From assembly GCA_946186205.1 (NCBI GenBank), contig CAMHMH010000001.1, positions 558,001-622,000 of the forward strand: a stretch of DNA of 64,000 nucleotides, read 5' to 3'. Every line of letters starts with the position of its first letter. Positions within the stretch are counted from its first letter, which is position 1. Source of the DNA: an uncultured Fretibacterium sp. (GTDB taxonomy: Bacteria > Synergistota > Synergistia > Synergistales > Aminobacteriaceae). Position numbers and translations under genes: made by a program. The notes under the pieces were generated by a model. That model saw nothing but the letters and a program-made list of their open reading frames with translations. It was not told the DNA's origin and searched no databases. Positions 55,356 through 63,655 of this stretch are shown here, piece by piece.

Positions 55356-55500
55356 CTGAATTTTCCTAAAAGGTATTGAAACCCTAGCAATTTCATAATT
55401 ACTTGAAACCCAAGTCATGACGAACCTTCCTATAAGGGATTGAAACCGAGTGGATCGGGGTCGTCCACCCAAGCACTAATTACGAACCTTCCTATAAGGG
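55356..55500 (+). CRISPR. Degenerate mini-CRISPR (about three repeats, two spacers, no cas genes)
   Basis: A full repeat ending CCTTCCTATAAGGGATTGAAAC occupies 55420-55446. A second copy (ACGAACCTTCCTATAAGGG, 55482-55500) loses its end. A degenerate copy (CCTAAAAGGTATTGAAAC) ends at 55382. Repeat starts are about 62-64 bases apart, leaving spacers of about 37 (55383-55419) and 35 (55447-55481) bases. The repeat has the CCTT/AAGG dyad and the ATTGAAAC end typical of type I-B/III arrays. No cas genes occur in the window, and the array is probably a relic. Confidence 0.65.
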
Positions 55501-55503
55501 CTG

Positions 55504-55533
55504 AAGCTCCCGGACAAACACGGGGGCTTTTTT
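55504..55533 (+). terminator. Intrinsic terminator at the end of the CRISPR relic
   Basis: AAGCTCCCG / CGGGGGCTT with an 8-base loop and a T run. It begins right where the last repeat loses similarity. Confidence 0.8.
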
Positions 55534-55619
55534 GTTGCTTTCATTTATGACGGTTGATTTAGGCTTCATTCAGTCGTAATCTTGCGCGTGAATTTATTTC
55601 AGGAGTGAGATTACAACAT

Positions 55620-57191
55620 ATGCTCATCAAATCATTGTTAGTGATATTGTTCTTTGGCCTGATGATAGCTATCGGGCTTTACTGCCGGAAACATTCAACC
55701 GATGTCAGCGGCTTTGTGTTGGGCGGGCGGTCTGTAGGGCCATGGCTCACGGCGTTTGCTTACGGGACTAGCTATTTCTCGGCTGTCGTTTTCGTGGGAT
55801 ATGCGGGTCAGTTCGGATGGCGTTACGGAATCGCGGCGACTTGGGCGGGACTCGGAAATGCGTTTATCGGGTCATTAATGGCTTGGGCAGTATTGGGACG
55901 GCGGACTCGAATCATGAGTCAGTATCTAAGCAGCGCAACTATGCCCGACTTTTTCGGCAAAAGATTCCAGAGCAGCGCGCTCAAAATTGCAGCGTCAATC
56001 ATCTGCTTCATCTTCCTGATTCCCTACACAGCTTCACTCTATAACGGCTTGAGCAGGTTATTCGGCATGGCGTTCAGCGTTGATTACTCGGTGTGCGTCA
56101 TAATCATGGCCGTGCTGACGGGTGTATATGTCGTTGCTGGCGGATATATGGCGACGGCGATTAACGACTTCATTCAGGGAATAATAATGCTTGCGGGAAT
56201 CGTCGCGGTGATTGTTGCAGTCCTCGAAAGCAAGGGCGGACTCTCCGAAGCACTCGCGGGACTCGCGGCAGTCTCTGACTCTCACGCCCTGACTCCCCTC
56301 GCAAAGTCTCCCGGGATTTTCGCGTCATTCTTCGGCCCTGACCCCGTGAATCTCCTGGGCGTTGTCATCCTTACGAGCTTGGGTACATGGGGGCTTCCGC
56401 AGATGGTTCAGAAGTTCTACGCAATCAAGAATGAGTCAGACATCACGAAAGGCACAGTAATATCTACGTTGTTCGCTCTCGTTGTCGCTGGAGGCTGTTA
56501 CTTTTTGGGCGGTTTCGGCAGGCTCTTCACGTCTCAGCTTGACCCTTCAGGATTAGGAGTCCCCGCTGAAGGCTACGACTCTGTTATTCCCGTAATGCTC
56601 TCGAATCTTCCTGATATGTTAATCGGCGTTGTTGTGATTCTCGTGTTGTCCGCTTCAATGTCAACTCTTTCGTCTCTCGTTCTTGCTTCAAGCTCAACAT
56701 TGACTCTTGACTTGCTCAAAGGCCACGTGATAAAGGAGATGGACGAGAAGAAGCAGCTCTTCACAATGCGCGTATTAATCGTGATATTCATAATAATATC
56801 TGTAGTGCTTGCTTTGATTCAGTACTCCTCAAACGTAACATTCATAGCTCAGTTAATGGGAGTGTCATGGGGAGCATTGGCCGGAGCATTCCTCGCGCCG
56901 TTCATGTACAGTCTTTACTGGAAGGGCGTAACAAAATTGTCATGCTGGGTAAACTTCATATTCTCAAGCGTCGTAATGACCGCAAATATTTTCGTGCGTC
57001 CAGATTTCCCGGAGCTGCTGAGATCTCCGATTAACGCCGGGGCATTCTGTATGCTCGCGGGGTTCGTGATTGTCCCGGTCATTAGCATTATTACCCCAAA
57101 GCCTGAGCGGGAATTTCTCAATGATGCTTTCTCCTGCTACACAAGGACGGTAACAATAAGACAGTCGCGGGCATTGGGCGATGATAATTGA
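55620..57191 (+). CDS. Sodium:solute symporter family protein
   Basis: A 523-residue polytopic protein of the SSS (SLC5-like) family. It begins GLMIAIGLYCRKHSTDVSGF, VLGGRSVGPWLTAFAYGTSY, and later has the family core GGYMATAINDFIQGIIML and LGTWGLPQMVQKFYAIKNES. Thirteen helices can be placed. It imports an organic solute with Na+; the substrate is not known. AGGAG lies 14 bases before ATG 55620; GTG 55605 overlaps it and is less likely. The stop overlaps the amidohydrolase start by 11 bases, so they are coupled. Confidence 0.87.
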   Translation: MLIKSLLVILFFGLMIAIGLYCRKHSTDVSGFVLGGRSVGPWLTAFAYGTSYFSAVVFVGYAGQFGWRYGIAATWAGLGNAFIGSLMAWAVLGRRTRIMSQYLSSATMPDFFGKRFQSSALKIAASIICFIFLIPYTASLYNGLSRLFGMAFSVDYSVCVIIMAVLTGVYVVAGGYMATAINDFIQGIIMLAGIVAVIVAVLESKGGLSEALAGLAAVSDSHALTPLAKSPGIFASFFGPDPVNLLGVVILTSLGTWGLPQMVQKFYAIKNESDITKGTVISTLFALVVAGGCYFLGGFGRLFTSQLDPSGLGVPAEGYDSVIPVMLSNLPDMLIGVVVILVLSASMSTLSSLVLASSSTLTLDLLKGHVIKEMDEKKQLFTMRVLIVIFIIISVVLALIQYSSNVTFIAQLMGVSWGALAGAFLAPFMYSLYWKGVTKLSCWVNFIFSSVVMTANIFVRPDFPELLRSPINAGAFCMLAGFVIVPVISIITPKPEREFLNDAFSCYTRTVTIRQSRALGDDN

Positions 57192-58047
57192 TGTTCACGC
57201 ACACACATTCCCGGAGAAAATAGCCTCTCGCGCATTGGGAGTCCTGAGTCGTAACAGCCACACGCGGCCGTTCACAGACGGAACAATTCCGGGACTCTCA
57301 GCGTCAATGAGGGAGTCAGGGATAACACGTGCCATCATTCAGCCGGTCGCGACGAAGCCCGAACAGGTGAAACGAATCAACGACACGGCCATGAAGATTA
57401 ATGCAGAGGGTGAGTCTTCCGGGATTTATTCATTCGGGGGGATTCACCCTCTCTTTGAAGACTGCTGCGGGGAATTGAGCCGGATTTCTGAGTCGGGCAT
57501 GAAGGGAATCAAAATTCACCCGGTCTATCAGGGACTCAATATTGATGATGAACGTTACGCAAGCATTCTGAGATTTGCGGGCGAGCTTGGGCTAGTCGTT
57601 ATGATTCATGCGGGCTGGGATATAGGATTCCCCGGTGATGACTCTGCGCTGCCTTTGAGGATTGCGCGAGCGTTGGACATGGCCGGGTATTGCCGGGTAA
57701 TTCTTGCTCATATGGGGGGCTGGCGATGCTGGAATGAAGCTGCGAGACTTTTTGCCGGGCGTGATAATGTTTATGTTGACACAGCGTTTTCACTCGGAAG
57801 ATTTTGCCCGAACGGCGACGGATATTATCATGGCGGTGATGAATGCGAAATGCTGAGTGATGATGAGTTCGTGAGTCTCGTTCGTGCTTTTGGATCTGAG
57901 CGGGTAATTTTCGGGACTGACTCGCCTTGGTCGTCTCAGCGTGAATGCGTGAATGAGTTTAATTCTCTTGCGCTTGATGACAGCGAGAAGGCAAATATAC
58001 TTTTCAGGAATGCTTCGCGGCTTTTTGGGGCATCATGTAGAATATGA
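57181..58047 (+). CDS. Amidohydrolase-related metal-dependent hydrolase
   Basis: A 288-residue TIM-barrel protein of the amidohydrolase-2 type. Metal-binding features are IIDVHAHTFPEK (HxH), KIHPVYQG, MIHAGWDIGFPGD, ILAHMGGW and FGTDSPWSS. Members include decarboxylases and lactone or amide hydrolases acting on aromatic or carboxylic substrates. Coupling to the Na+ symporter suggests it processes the imported compound. Confidence 0.85.
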   Translation: MIIDVHAHTFPEKIASRALGVLSRNSHTRPFTDGTIPGLSASMRESGITRAIIQPVATKPEQVKRINDTAMKINAEGESSGIYSFGGIHPLFEDCCGELSRISESGMKGIKIHPVYQGLNIDDERYASILRFAGELGLVVMIHAGWDIGFPGDDSALPLRIARALDMAGYCRVILAHMGGWRCWNEAARLFAGRDNVYVDTAFSLGRFCPNGDGYYHGGDECEMLSDDEFVSLVRAFGSERVIFGTDSPWSSQRECVNEFNSLALDDSEKANILFRNASRLFGASCRI

Positions 58048-58057
58048 ATCTCCTTGA

Positions 58058-58063
58058 TATAAT
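58058..58063 (+). promoter_or_regulatory. Putative -10 element of the ATPase/nuclease cassette
   Basis: TATAAT 36 bases before ATG 58099, within the short gap after the amidohydrolase gene. GAGG precedes the ATG. This suggests the cassette has its own promoter. Confidence 0.4.
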
Positions 58064-58098
58064 TTTGCGGGAAAAATTTTTGTGCGAGGTTTTAACAT

Positions 58099-59379
58099 AT
58101 GCTTCTGACACTTAAGAACATAGGCCGCCTGAAAAATGCTGAAGTGAAAATTAACGGCATCACTGTTATATGCGGGAACAATAATACTGGCAAAAGCACT
58201 GTAGGAAAAATTCTTTACTGTATATATGATTCACTTCATGAGCTTGAAGAAAGTATACAGTATGATAGGGCTAATGCTGTTATAAATTCTGTAGGTTATT
58301 TCTTCCGTCCTGTTAAGCTGACAGATTATAAACTTCTGCCTTCTGCGTTTGAAAGGGACATATTTTATCGGTCTAGAATAGAGGAGGCTATAGACAGCGG
58401 CAAAACAGGAAAAGACATTGTCTCAATGATCATAAAATTATTTGGCGTAAAATTGCCGGAAGCAGACATAAAAGAACTTTCAGACACAATAGACACAAGA
58501 CTCAAGATAAGTGCAAGAGAAATCGTGAGCAGTTTTGTCTCGCGCAGAATTGAGGCTGAATTTGGAGAAAGTCTCAGTAATGTGAATCATCCGAGAAGAA
58601 AATCATCTGTTGAGCTTCGCATAAAAGATGCTTCGATAATTTTCAGCTCTTCAAGGGATCAAATAACTGTGGAAAAATTTATCAGCCTTCACAAAAATCT
58701 TATATACATAGACGATCCGTTCATAATAGATGAGATAAATAACCGCCGTTATGGCATGTTGGCTTCTGATGTATTTACGCACAGGAGCAGGCTTCTCAGA
58801 ATGTTTGTCAGGAACTCATACAGGACAGAGCAGACATCAACCGAAGAAATAATAGACAGCAAGAAGATCAAACAGATAATCGGCGAGATAAATAAAATTT
58901 CCGACGGAGAATTAGTGTTTGAAGGCGGAAAATTCACGTACAAGCATTCGGGCTTGCGTAAAAGTTTAAGCCTTCAGAGCGTTTCAACAGGTATCAAGAC
59001 ATTCATAATCATCAAGAAACTTCTCAGGGACGGAATACTTGAAGAAAATGGAATCGCTGTGTTCGATGAGCCTGAAGTGCATTTGCATCCGGAATGGCAG
59101 ATAAAATTTGCTGAGATTATCGTGATGCTTCACAAGGCTTACGGACTCAATATAGTGCTTACGACTCACAGCATGGAATTTCTGAGCGCAATAGATCATT
59201 TCTCGCAGGTACACGGCATTGAAGATGTATGCAGCTATTATCTTACGGAGCTTGAGAAGGCAAAAAGCACAGATGATTTTCCTGATGCTGTTATGCGCGA
59301 GATGACTGGCTACAAAGAGAAACTTTATGCTTCAATCTCTGCGCCGTTTTTGGCACTGTACAAGCAGATGAACGACTGA
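58099..59379 (+). CDS. AAA family ATPase (AAA_15/21, OLD/SMC-like)
   Basis: A 426-residue ATPase. Walker A is ICGNNNTGKSTVGKILY near residue 24, the signature region is SLQSVSTGIKTFIIIKKLL, Walker B is IAVFDEPEVHLHPEWQ and the switch His is in LTTHSMEFL. The long central segment (about 60-280) is helical and unlike known partners. Codons such as ATA and AGA are more frequent than in flanking genes, which hints at transfer. It is paired with a putative nuclease 2 bases downstream, as in ATPase-nuclease defence systems. Confidence 0.82.
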   Translation: MLLTLKNIGRLKNAEVKINGITVICGNNNTGKSTVGKILYCIYDSLHELEESIQYDRANAVINSVGYFFRPVKLTDYKLLPSAFERDIFYRSRIEEAIDSGKTGKDIVSMIIKLFGVKLPEADIKELSDTIDTRLKISAREIVSSFVSRRIEAEFGESLSNVNHPRRKSSVELRIKDASIIFSSSRDQITVEKFISLHKNLIYIDDPFIIDEINNRRYGMLASDVFTHRSRLLRMFVRNSYRTEQTSTEEIIDSKKIKQIIGEINKISDGELVFEGGKFTYKHSGLRKSLSLQSVSTGIKTFIIIKKLLRDGILEENGIAVFDEPEVHLHPEWQIKFAEIIVMLHKAYGLNIVLTTHSMEFLSAIDHFSQVHGIEDVCSYYLTELEKAKSTDDFPDAVMREMTGYKEKLYASISAPFLALYKQMND

Positions 59380-59381
59380 AC

Positions 59382-59924
59382 ATGAATAAAAAGAAATTTG
59401 TTCATATATGTCCCGGGTCTCGAACATCGCTTAGAGAAACCTCGTATGATTCGGCGCATGATGAATTCATGACTGACTCAAGTATTGCTGTTATTAATTT
59501 CGATCATGTAAAAACTTGTTACATGAACAAATACAATCATTCAGAAGAAGACGCAAAATCTGTTGACGCGCTTGCAAGAGGAATCGACGATATGCTTTAC
59601 ATGATTGAGTTCAAGAACGGCAAATGCAAGGCAGAAGCTGCTGATATAAGGCTGAAGATAAAAGACTCCCTGCTCATTCTATGCGACATATGCAAAAGAA
59701 GACTCAATGATGCAAGGGAAGAAATAATTTTTGTGCTGGTCATCAACAGCTCAAGGGCAGAACTTACTCAAAACGATATATGTTCAATAATATACGGCAA
59801 TAAATCTTCTGCAAGCTCATTTTGCGGGCTGGACAAAATTGCAGGAGTTTTTGTGAAGAAAGTATTAATATATGATAGAGATGAACTAAAGATAAAACTT
59901 CTTCCGAAACTCACGGACATATAA
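59382..59924 (+). CDS. Putative PD-(D/E)XK-like effector paired with the ATPase
   Basis: A 180-residue protein of unrecognised family. The segment ARGIDDMLYMIEFKNGK has an Asp followed by the ExK triad (E-F-K) expected of PD-(D/E)XK nucleases, and it is followed by a helix (AADIRLKIKDSLLILCDI). The assignment is motif-based and unproven. It starts 2 bases after the ATPase stop and shares its AT-rich, ATA-using codon style. It is probably the effector or sensor partner of the ATPase. Confidence 0.6.
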   Translation: MNKKKFVHICPGSRTSLRETSYDSAHDEFMTDSSIAVINFDHVKTCYMNKYNHSEEDAKSVDALARGIDDMLYMIEFKNGKCKAEAADIRLKIKDSLLILCDICKRRLNDAREEIIFVLVINSSRAELTQNDICSIIYGNKSSASSFCGLDKIAGVFVKKVLIYDRDELKIKLLPKLTDI

Positions 59925-59928
59925 ATAA

Positions 59929-59965
59929 ATCCCCCTTGCCATTCACGACAGGGGGGAAATCTTTT
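59929..59965. terminator. Bidirectional terminator between convergent genes
   Basis: CCCCCTTG / CAGGGGGG stem with an 11-base loop; T-rich on the plus side (ATCTTTTGCTTT) and on the minus side (ATTTATTT). Confidence 0.65.
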
Positions 59966-59968
59966 GCT

Positions 59969-60316
59969 TTATTCTAATTCCGCTGTGCCGTCTCTGTTAA
60001 GTGTTACCGTGTACGTTTCGAGAAGGTCAATGTTGTACCACGAAATTGATGTGCCGTCCTGAAATATTGCCTGAATATCCCAGTACCTTGTGCTGCCGAC
60101 CTTGAAACGAATCGTTACGGACTCTCCTGCCTCAAGAATGTCCGAGCCCATAATATCTTCTTCCCAGTCGCCTGAGCTTGACGGGCTTACGTTCACCGTG
60201 TAGATGTCTGCTCCCGTTCTGTTGATGAGCGTGAAATCCTGAGGCCCTGCGAATGACATCCCCGCGAACAATGCCGCAATGATGAATCCCAATAACGCGC
60301 ATGTTATCTTCTTCAT
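59969..60316 (-). CDS. Small exported beta-rich protein
   Basis: A 115-residue protein with a signal peptide (CALLGFIIAALFAGMSFA). The mature part (QDFTLINRTGADIYTVNVSP, then DILEAGESVTIRF, then VTLNRDGTAELE) looks like a small beta sandwich of the kind found in secreted proteins that begin with FTLINRTG. The function is unknown. It starts behind GGGGAGGTAA. It stands between the ATPase cassette and the ACT-domain genes. Confidence 0.7.
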   Translation of the reverse strand: MKKITCALLGFIIAALFAGMSFAGPQDFTLINRTGADIYTVNVSPSSSGDWEEDIMGSDILEAGESVTIRFKVGSTRYWDIQAIFQDGTSISWYNIDLLETYTVTLNRDGTAELE

Positions 60317-60340
60317 GAAATATTACCTCCCCAAAAATTT

Positions 60341-60793
60341 TTACAGCGATGAAAGCTCGCCTTGAGTCAAAACTTTTATTCCCTCAACCTTGAGAACGTC
60401 TTCAGGGTTATCATGCCCGGACAATTTCATGACAACAACAGGCAGTCCCCCTCCGCCTAATGCAGAAGATCTTTTGCGGCTCAGCACAGGGTACATATAC
60501 TTTATCTCCATCCCGGCGCGTTCGATTATGCCCAGAAGTTTCGCAAGACCGCCCGACTCATTCGGAACTTCAGCGGCAATCACATCAGCAGTGTTAGCTG
60601 TGAAGCCTGCCTCCCATAATGCTGACGTTGCCCACAATACATTGTCAGCAATTATTCTCACGACTCTGAAGTTCCCGGACTCCTCTACGGTTAACGCTCT
60701 CATGTCTGCATTCTTTGACGCGAGGACTTCCGCAGCCTTGCTCAATTTTGCGGACTGGTCATCAAGTATCACTGAAATTTGCTTTATGCTCAT
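60341..60793 (-). CDS. Double-ACT-domain protein 1
   Basis: A 150-residue protein made of two ACT domains: KQISVILDDQSAKLSKAAEV (first strand and helix) and VIAAEVPNESGGLAKLLGII (second). ACT domains bind amino acids or other small acids. It is one of three homologues in a row (60341, 60873, 61305) downstream of paaK and iorB, which degrade aromatic or keto acids, so they probably sense such acids. The start has only a weak ribosome site. Confidence 0.8.
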   Translation of the reverse strand: MSIKQISVILDDQSAKLSKAAEVLASKNADMRALTVEESGNFRVVRIIADNVLWATSALWEAGFTANTADVIAAEVPNESGGLAKLLGIIERAGMEIKYMYPVLSRKRSSALGGGGLPVVVMKLSGHDNPEDVLKVEGIKVLTQGELSSL

Positions 60794-60872
60794 TGTGATT
60801 TACGCTCCCGAAAAGTTTTTGTGAAGAAAATTATACGAGGCCGCCGCGTTCACTGCAACAGCCCCGATATTT

Positions 60873-61301
60873 TTACAGCGTCTGCAATTCTTCCTGAGTG
60901 ATTACGTGTATTCCGACAGAGTCGAGAGCTTCAGAAGCCTTCGCGCTGTCGTCAACCTCAAAGATAAAGCCAGCCTCAGAATTTTTCAGCAAAATTGAGT
61001 ATGAGTACTCTATATTGACTCCGGCTTCCCTCATTATTTCGAGGACTTTGCAGAATCTTTCCGCCGAATTTGGTATGCTCACTACAACTACTTCAGTGAA
61101 CGTTGCAGGATAACCGAGCGTCTTCAAGTGTGAGGCCGTCCACAAAATATTATCGACAATGAGCCTCAAGACATCTATTCCGCCAAGCTCCGCAGCTGAG
61201 AACGCACGAATATGTATGTCATTCTCCATGAGAGTCTTCACGACTTTATGCAGAGTCCCCGGCACATGCTCAATGAATATTGATACCTGCTTCACGTTCA
61301 T
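60873..61301 (-). CDS. Double-ACT-domain protein 2
   Basis: A 142-residue member of the trio (KQVSIFIEHVPGTLHKVVKT; VVVVSIPNSAERFCKVLEIM). The third and second copies are spaced 3 bases apart; this one is separated from the first by 79 bases. It is diverged in the first domain. The ligand is unknown. Confidence 0.8.
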   Translation of the reverse strand: MNVKQVSIFIEHVPGTLHKVVKTLMENDIHIRAFSAAELGGIDVLRLIVDNILWTASHLKTLGYPATFTEVVVVSIPNSAERFCKVLEIMREAGVNIEYSYSILLKNSEAGFIFEVDDSAKASEALDSVGIHVITQEELQTL

Positions 61302-61304
61302 GAT

Positions 61305-61739
61305 CTATATTGCTGACAGCTCCTCTGCTCCCATAATCTTTATGCCTGAAGCTGTGAGTGATGATGATGCTTTCGCGTTGTCGTTCACGCGGAAAATCAT
61401 ATAGGCCGTGTCTGATTTCTTGTTGCCTAATATCGCGTACATGTACTCAACGTTTATTCCCGCGCCGTTAAGAACTTCAAGCACGCTGTTCAATCCTCCC
61501 GGCACATTCGGGACTTCAACCGCAAGCACATCCGTAAGACTCGCAACGAACCCGGCATCACGAAGAGTCGTAGCTGTCCCGGCAACATCATCAACGATAA
61601 GCCTAACGATTCCGAAGTCGCTCGTTTCTGCGAGAGAGAGTCCGCGCAAATCTATTTTTGCTTCAGCGAGTGCCTTTGTCATTTCGTGGAGGCAGCCCGG
61701 CCTGTTCTCAAGAAATACTGAGATCTGCTTCACACTCAT
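61305..61739 (-). CDS. Double-ACT-domain protein 3
   Basis: A 144-residue member of the trio (KQISVFLENRPGCLHEMTKA; VLAVEVPNVPGGLNSVLEVL), which retains the most canonical ACT glycine and proline positions. It lies 12 bases after paaK. Similar ACT proteins are often found beside phenylacetate-CoA ligase genes in fermenting anaerobes. Confidence 0.82.
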   Translation of the reverse strand: MSVKQISVFLENRPGCLHEMTKALAEAKIDLRGLSLAETSDFGIVRLIVDDVAGTATTLRDAGFVASLTDVLAVEVPNVPGGLNSVLEVLNGAGINVEYMYAILGNKKSDTAYMIFRVNDNAKASSSLTASGIKIMGAEELSAI

Positions 61740-61751
61740 ATGAATACCCCC

Positions 61752-63053
61752 TTATATTTTCCTGTTGTCGATAACCCGCACTGCTTTTCCTTCACTGCGC
61801 GTTATGGATTTCGGAGCAACAAGAGTTACTTTCGCCGTTAATCCTAACATTGAGCGCAAGCCCTCGACAAGTTTCGCCTGACGCTGATTGACGACTCCAA
61901 GATTGTCCGTGAACATTTCCGGTGTCATTTCGACTCTTACGTCAAGCGTGTCTGTGTTGTTCACCCGGTCAACGATAATCTGATAGTTCGCCGGGTAACC
62001 CTGATTGATGAGGACGGTTTCAATCTGAGACGGGAAGACATTAACGCCGCGAATGATAAGCATATCGTCAGTGCGTCCCTTCAAGCGCGACATTCTTACG
62101 TGAGTCCTTCCGCAGGGGCATGGCTCATGACTCAGGCTCGTAATATCTCGTGTCCTGTAACGAATCAGCGGGAATGCTTCCTTCTCAAGAGTCGTGAAAA
62201 CTAATTCTCCGTCGCTACCTTCCGGCAAAACTTCTCCCGTTTCAGGGTCAATGATTTCTGCGATGAAGTAATCCTCGTTGATGTGCATACCGTGCTGATC
62301 TGAGCATTCAAACGAAACGCCCGGCCCGCAAAGCTCCGTGAGTCCGTAAATGTCGTAAGCCTTGATTCCCATCGTCGACTCAATATCACGCCTCATACTT
62401 TCGCTCCATGCTTCAGCACCGAAAATCCCGGCTTTAAGCGGTATGTCATCCGGGGACATTCCCATTTCTTTCATGCGCTCGCCAATGAAAGCCGCGTAAC
62501 TCGGAGTGCAGCAGAGAATCGTTGCGGACAAGTCTTTGATGAACATGATCTGCCTGTCGGTGTTACCTGATGATGCCGGAATTGTGAGAGAACCTACGAG
62601 ATGACTCCCGCCGTTGAGTCCCGGCCCGCCCGTGAAGAGTCCGTAACCGTACGAGACCTGCACAACGTCTTCATTTGTTCCGCCCGCCGCCATGATTGCA
62701 CGCGCGCACATTGTCTCCCAAATGTGAATGTCATTGAGCGTGTAGAAGGCTACGACTCTCTGTCCTGTTGTACCTGAAGTTGACTGAATACGCACGCAGT
62801 CTTTCAGGGGACGACCCATTAAGCCGTAAGGATATGCCTCGCGGAGGTCTGCTTTTGTCAGGAAGGGGAGAAGGTGCAAATCGTCCATTGATTTTATGTC
62901 GTCAGGCGTGAGTCCTTTCTCCTGCATTTTCTTGCGGTAATAGGGGACATCATTCCAAGCGTGGCGAACCTGTTTCAAGAGTCGCTCGTTCTGAAGTTTG
63001 CGAATCTGTTCGCGGGGCATTGTCTCAATTTCGGGCTGATAATAATTTCCCAT
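61752..63053 (-). CDS. paaK: Phenylacetate-CoA ligase
   Basis: A 433-residue adenylate-forming ligase. It activates phenylacetate or an aryl acid to its CoA thioester with ATP. The AMP-binding loop is RIQSTSGTTGQRVV; the adenylate motif is AYDIYGLTELCGPG; later come FTTLEKEAFPLIRYRTRDIT and the hinge/C-terminal Lys region RSEGKAVRVIDNR. Length is standard. It is 26 bases downstream of iorB; in anaerobes the pair oxidises aryl-pyruvates. Confidence 0.92.
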   Translation of the reverse strand: MGNYYQPEIETMPREQIRKLQNERLLKQVRHAWNDVPYYRKKMQEKGLTPDDIKSMDDLHLLPFLTKADLREAYPYGLMGRPLKDCVRIQSTSGTTGQRVVAFYTLNDIHIWETMCARAIMAAGGTNEDVVQVSYGYGLFTGGPGLNGGSHLVGSLTIPASSGNTDRQIMFIKDLSATILCCTPSYAAFIGERMKEMGMSPDDIPLKAGIFGAEAWSESMRRDIESTMGIKAYDIYGLTELCGPGVSFECSDQHGMHINEDYFIAEIIDPETGEVLPEGSDGELVFTTLEKEAFPLIRYRTRDITSLSHEPCPCGRTHVRMSRLKGRTDDMLIIRGVNVFPSQIETVLINQGYPANYQIIVDRVNNTDTLDVRVEMTPEMFTDNLGVVNQRQAKLVEGLRSMLGLTAKVTLVAPKSITRSEGKAVRVIDNRKI

Positions 63054-63079
63054 AAAGATAAAACCTTCCTCGTATAAAT

Positions 63080-63655
63080 TTATGCGTTCTTCCCTAATTC
63101 AAAAGCCTTCCTGTTAAGCTCCAAGAATTTCGGGGGCACACATTCTGTAATTGCTTCCTGCCATGACTCCGCGCTAATGTCCGTGAAGTAATGCGACAAT
63201 CTCCCAAGCAAGACGAGATTTACGGCCTTTGAGCTTCCGGCCATGTCTGCAAGTTTCAGGCAGTCGAGAGCGTCAACCTTCGCGCCTGTCTTCCTGATTT
63301 CGTCAAGAAGATTCTCCGGGTAATTCATCGCTCCCGTAAGAACGGGCATCGGGTCAATCTGCTGTGTTGATGTTACTATTTGTCCTTCGGGTGAAAGATA
63401 TTCGAGCCATCTCGCGGCCTCTAAGAGTTCAAACGAGACAATGAAATCGGCCTGCCCTTTGTCGATTACAGGTGAGTAAACTTTATCCCCATAACGCACG
63501 TAAGTTACTACGCTTCCTCCGCGCTGACTCATTCCGTGAACTTCTGAGACTTTTACGTCATATCCCTGTGATGTGAGGAGATGTCCCAATAACTTGCTTG
63601 CGAGTACGCTTCCTTGTCCGCCGACTCCGACAATCATTATATTTTTCGTGGTCAT
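63080..63655 (-). CDS. iorB: Indolepyruvate ferredoxin oxidoreductase subunit beta
   Basis: A 191-residue gamma-domain subunit (KNIMIVGVGGQGSVLASKLL; SEVHGMSQRGGSVVTYVRYG; YSPVIDKGQADFIVSFELLE). With IorA it converts aryl-pyruvates to aryl-acetyl-CoA, reducing ferredoxin. iorA is not in view and would be expected beyond the right edge. The start overlaps the stop of the coiled-coil gene by 4 bases (ATGA). Confidence 0.93.
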   Translation of the reverse strand: MTTKNIMIVGVGGQGSVLASKLLGHLLTSQGYDVKVSEVHGMSQRGGSVVTYVRYGDKVYSPVIDKGQADFIVSFELLEAARWLEYLSPEGQIVTSTQQIDPMPVLTGAMNYPENLLDEIRKTGAKVDALDCLKLADMAGSSKAVNLVLLGRLSHYFTDISAESWQEAITECVPPKFLELNRKAFELGKNA

